Assembly: GCA_020252865.1 (NCBI GenBank)
Contig: JADCCH010000024.1
Location: forward strand, 1-9,958
Reading direction: 5' to 3'
Length of the DNA stretch: 9,958 nucleotides
DNA from: Methylobacterium sp.
Lineage (GTDB): Bacteria > Pseudomonadota > Alphaproteobacteria > Rhizobiales > Beijerinckiaceae
Shown: one piece after another, positions 9,573-9,958 of the stretch
Numbering within the stretch: the stretch's first letter is position 1
Layout: each line of letters starts with the position of its first letter
The notes under the pieces: generated by a model
The model's database searches: none
What the model was told of the DNA's origin: nothing
Seen by the model: only the letters and a program-made list of their open reading frames with translations
Program-made: the position numbers and the translations under genes

Positions 9573-9645
9573 GTGGGGGAAATGTGGAGCAACGGGGCGA
9601 AGGCGCGGCACGAAGGGCTCGGTCCTGTTTTTGGGGAAAGATGAA

Positions 9646-9674
9646 ATCGTAACGGGCCATGCCCTGCGCTTCAA
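9646..9674 (-). promoter_or_regulatory. Candidate sigma-70-like promoter for the peptidase-transporter operon
   Basis: On the minus strand TTGAAG (9674-9669) and TACGAT (9651-9646) are 17 bases apart; each matches 4 of 6 consensus positions. Transcription would begin near 9639, upstream of both the ATG 9572 and the GTG 9611 starts. This argues against translation starting at 9767. It is a sequence match only. Confidence 0.4.
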
Positions 9675-9744
9675 GCGATGTTCGGCCAGAATATGCCTGC
9701 TCATCGTTCGTGGAGTTCTGCTGAATTGGGGGGCGGGCTGTTCA

Positions 9745-9762
9745 TTATTCATGCATAAATAA
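9745..9762. promoter_or_regulatory. Imperfect AT-rich dyad, possible regulator site
   Basis: TTATTCATGCATAAATAA is an 18-base palindrome centred on ATGCAT; only one pair of symmetric positions (6 and 13) fails to match. It lies between the two divergent genes, 28 bases from the perfect dyad at 9790-9808. It may bind a dimeric regulator or simply be AT-rich promoter DNA. Confidence 0.3.
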
Positions 9763-9784
9763 GGCATCTTTTCTTTATTTGTGG

Positions 9785-9808
9785 CGCATATATGCGTTTA
9801 ACGCATAT
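9785..9808. promoter_or_regulatory. Perfect inverted repeat, likely operator
   Basis: ATATGCGTT-T-AACGCATAT (9790-9808) is a perfect 9-base inverted repeat around one base. It overlaps a second perfect 12-base palindrome, CGCATATATGCG (9785-9796). Together the heptamer CGCATAT occurs three times in alternating orientation (direct, inverted, direct). The site lies about 110 bases upstream of the candidate minus-strand promoter and about 150 bases before the plus-strand start codon. Such symmetry is typical of binding sites for dimeric regulators of the TetR, MarR or GntR kind; which one is unknown. Confidence 0.5.
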
Positions 9809-9885
9809 CTTGGTTGCGCTCGCTCCTCTTGTTGCGACGCAGCACAAGGCGCATCTTTCACCAACAAGACGGACGGCAGCAGGCT

Positions 9886-9904
9886 GATGGCGATGGGCGC
9901 CATC
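9886..9904 (+). other. Leader hairpin upstream of the right-edge gene
   Basis: GATGGCG (9886-9892) pairs with CGCCATC (9898-9904) around a 5-base loop; an alternative stem CGATGG (9891-9896) with CCATCG (9900-9905) overlaps it. The two stems exclude each other. They lie about 50 bases before the start codon. A seven-codon frame ATG 9887 to TGA 9910 sits in the same place. A regulatory role is not shown. Confidence 0.25.
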
Positions 9905-9954
9905 GGTTGACGACAAGGGGGTTGCCGGACCGCCTCCGAACTAGGAGTGACCCG

Positions 9955-9958
9955 ATGA
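9955..9958 (+). CDS. Start of an unidentified gene running off the window
   Basis: Only the ATG (9955-9957) and one more base are inside the window. The start is supported by a strong ribosome binding site, AGGAG at 9943-9947, seven bases upstream. The gene is transcribed away from the peptidase operon and shares its upstream region, including the dyads at 9745-9762 and 9785-9808. A regulator or a partner of the peptidase/transporter pair would fit this position, but nothing of the protein can be read. Confidence 0.6.

Larger units (their letters stand above)
9573..9954. other. Divergent intergenic region upstream of the peptidase operon and the right-edge gene
   Basis: If the peptidase starts at 9572, this gap of 382 bases contains no supported gene. 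From left to right it holds the minus-strand leader and candidate promoter (9646-9674), an AT-rich stretch (about 9741-9810) with two dyad elements, and a GC-richer leader of the plus-strand gene with a hairpin at 9886-9904. The minus-strand reading frame remains open through 9767, so part could be coding if an upstream peptidase start is used. Confidence 0.5.

Noticed and set aside
8388..9644. 418-codon plus-strand frame opposite the aminopeptidase
   Set aside because: Antisense shadow; the minus-strand protein has all five metal ligands of M24B peptidases.
9907..9935. TTGACG as a -35 box for the right-edge gene
   Set aside because: A good -35 match but nothing resembling a -10 at 16-18 bases downstream, and it is only about 45 bases from the start codon.

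Overview
This window reads as a chromosomal core region of a GC-rich alphaproteobacterium, most likely Hyphomicrobiales (Rhizobiales). The evidence is the ftsZ C-terminal peptide type, the gene order ftsZ-lpxC-bamD-recN-ligA, and an intergenic repeat (starting TAGAGCATTTTTT, with a GTGGATACCGGTTC core) that resembles interspersed repeats I recall from Hyphomicrobiales genomes. Genus cannot be fixed from this.

Left part, plus strand (1-6454): the last 57 codons of ftsZ (division), a 340-base gap with two small hairpins and an unusually perfect anti-Shine-Dalgarno match, lpxC (committed step of lipid A synthesis), a 212-base gap, bamD (outer-membrane lipoprotein of the BAM complex), then recN (SMC-like DNA repair ATPase) and ligA (NAD-dependent DNA ligase). 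bamD, recN and ligA are separated by 19 and 3 bases and are probably co-transcribed. The series joins cell division, outer-membrane lipid and protein assembly, and DNA end repair/sealing.

Middle (6455-6561): the convergent junction between ligA and the minus-strand operon. A repeat-like element begins at the ligA stop codon and ends in a long hairpin (6518-6555) that could end transcription from both sides.

Right part, minus strand (9572-6562): a long-form M24B Xaa-Pro aminopeptidase followed, with an ATGA stop/start overlap, by a Bcr/CflA-type MFS drug/peptide exporter; these two look translationally coupled. Their upstream region (9573-9954) is shared with a divergent plus-strand gene of which only the start codon is in the window. 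It holds a candidate minus-strand promoter, a perfect 19-base inverted repeat that could be an operator, and a second imperfect AT-rich dyad.

I see no phage, IS element, CRISPR, tRNA or rRNA. The protein-coding content is ordinary core genome. The items worth a second look are the repeat/terminator at the ligA end, the operator-like dyads at the right edge, the unusual zinc-cysteine spacing in LigA, and the orphan anti-SD sequence before lpxC. I do not see an undescribed multi-gene system here.
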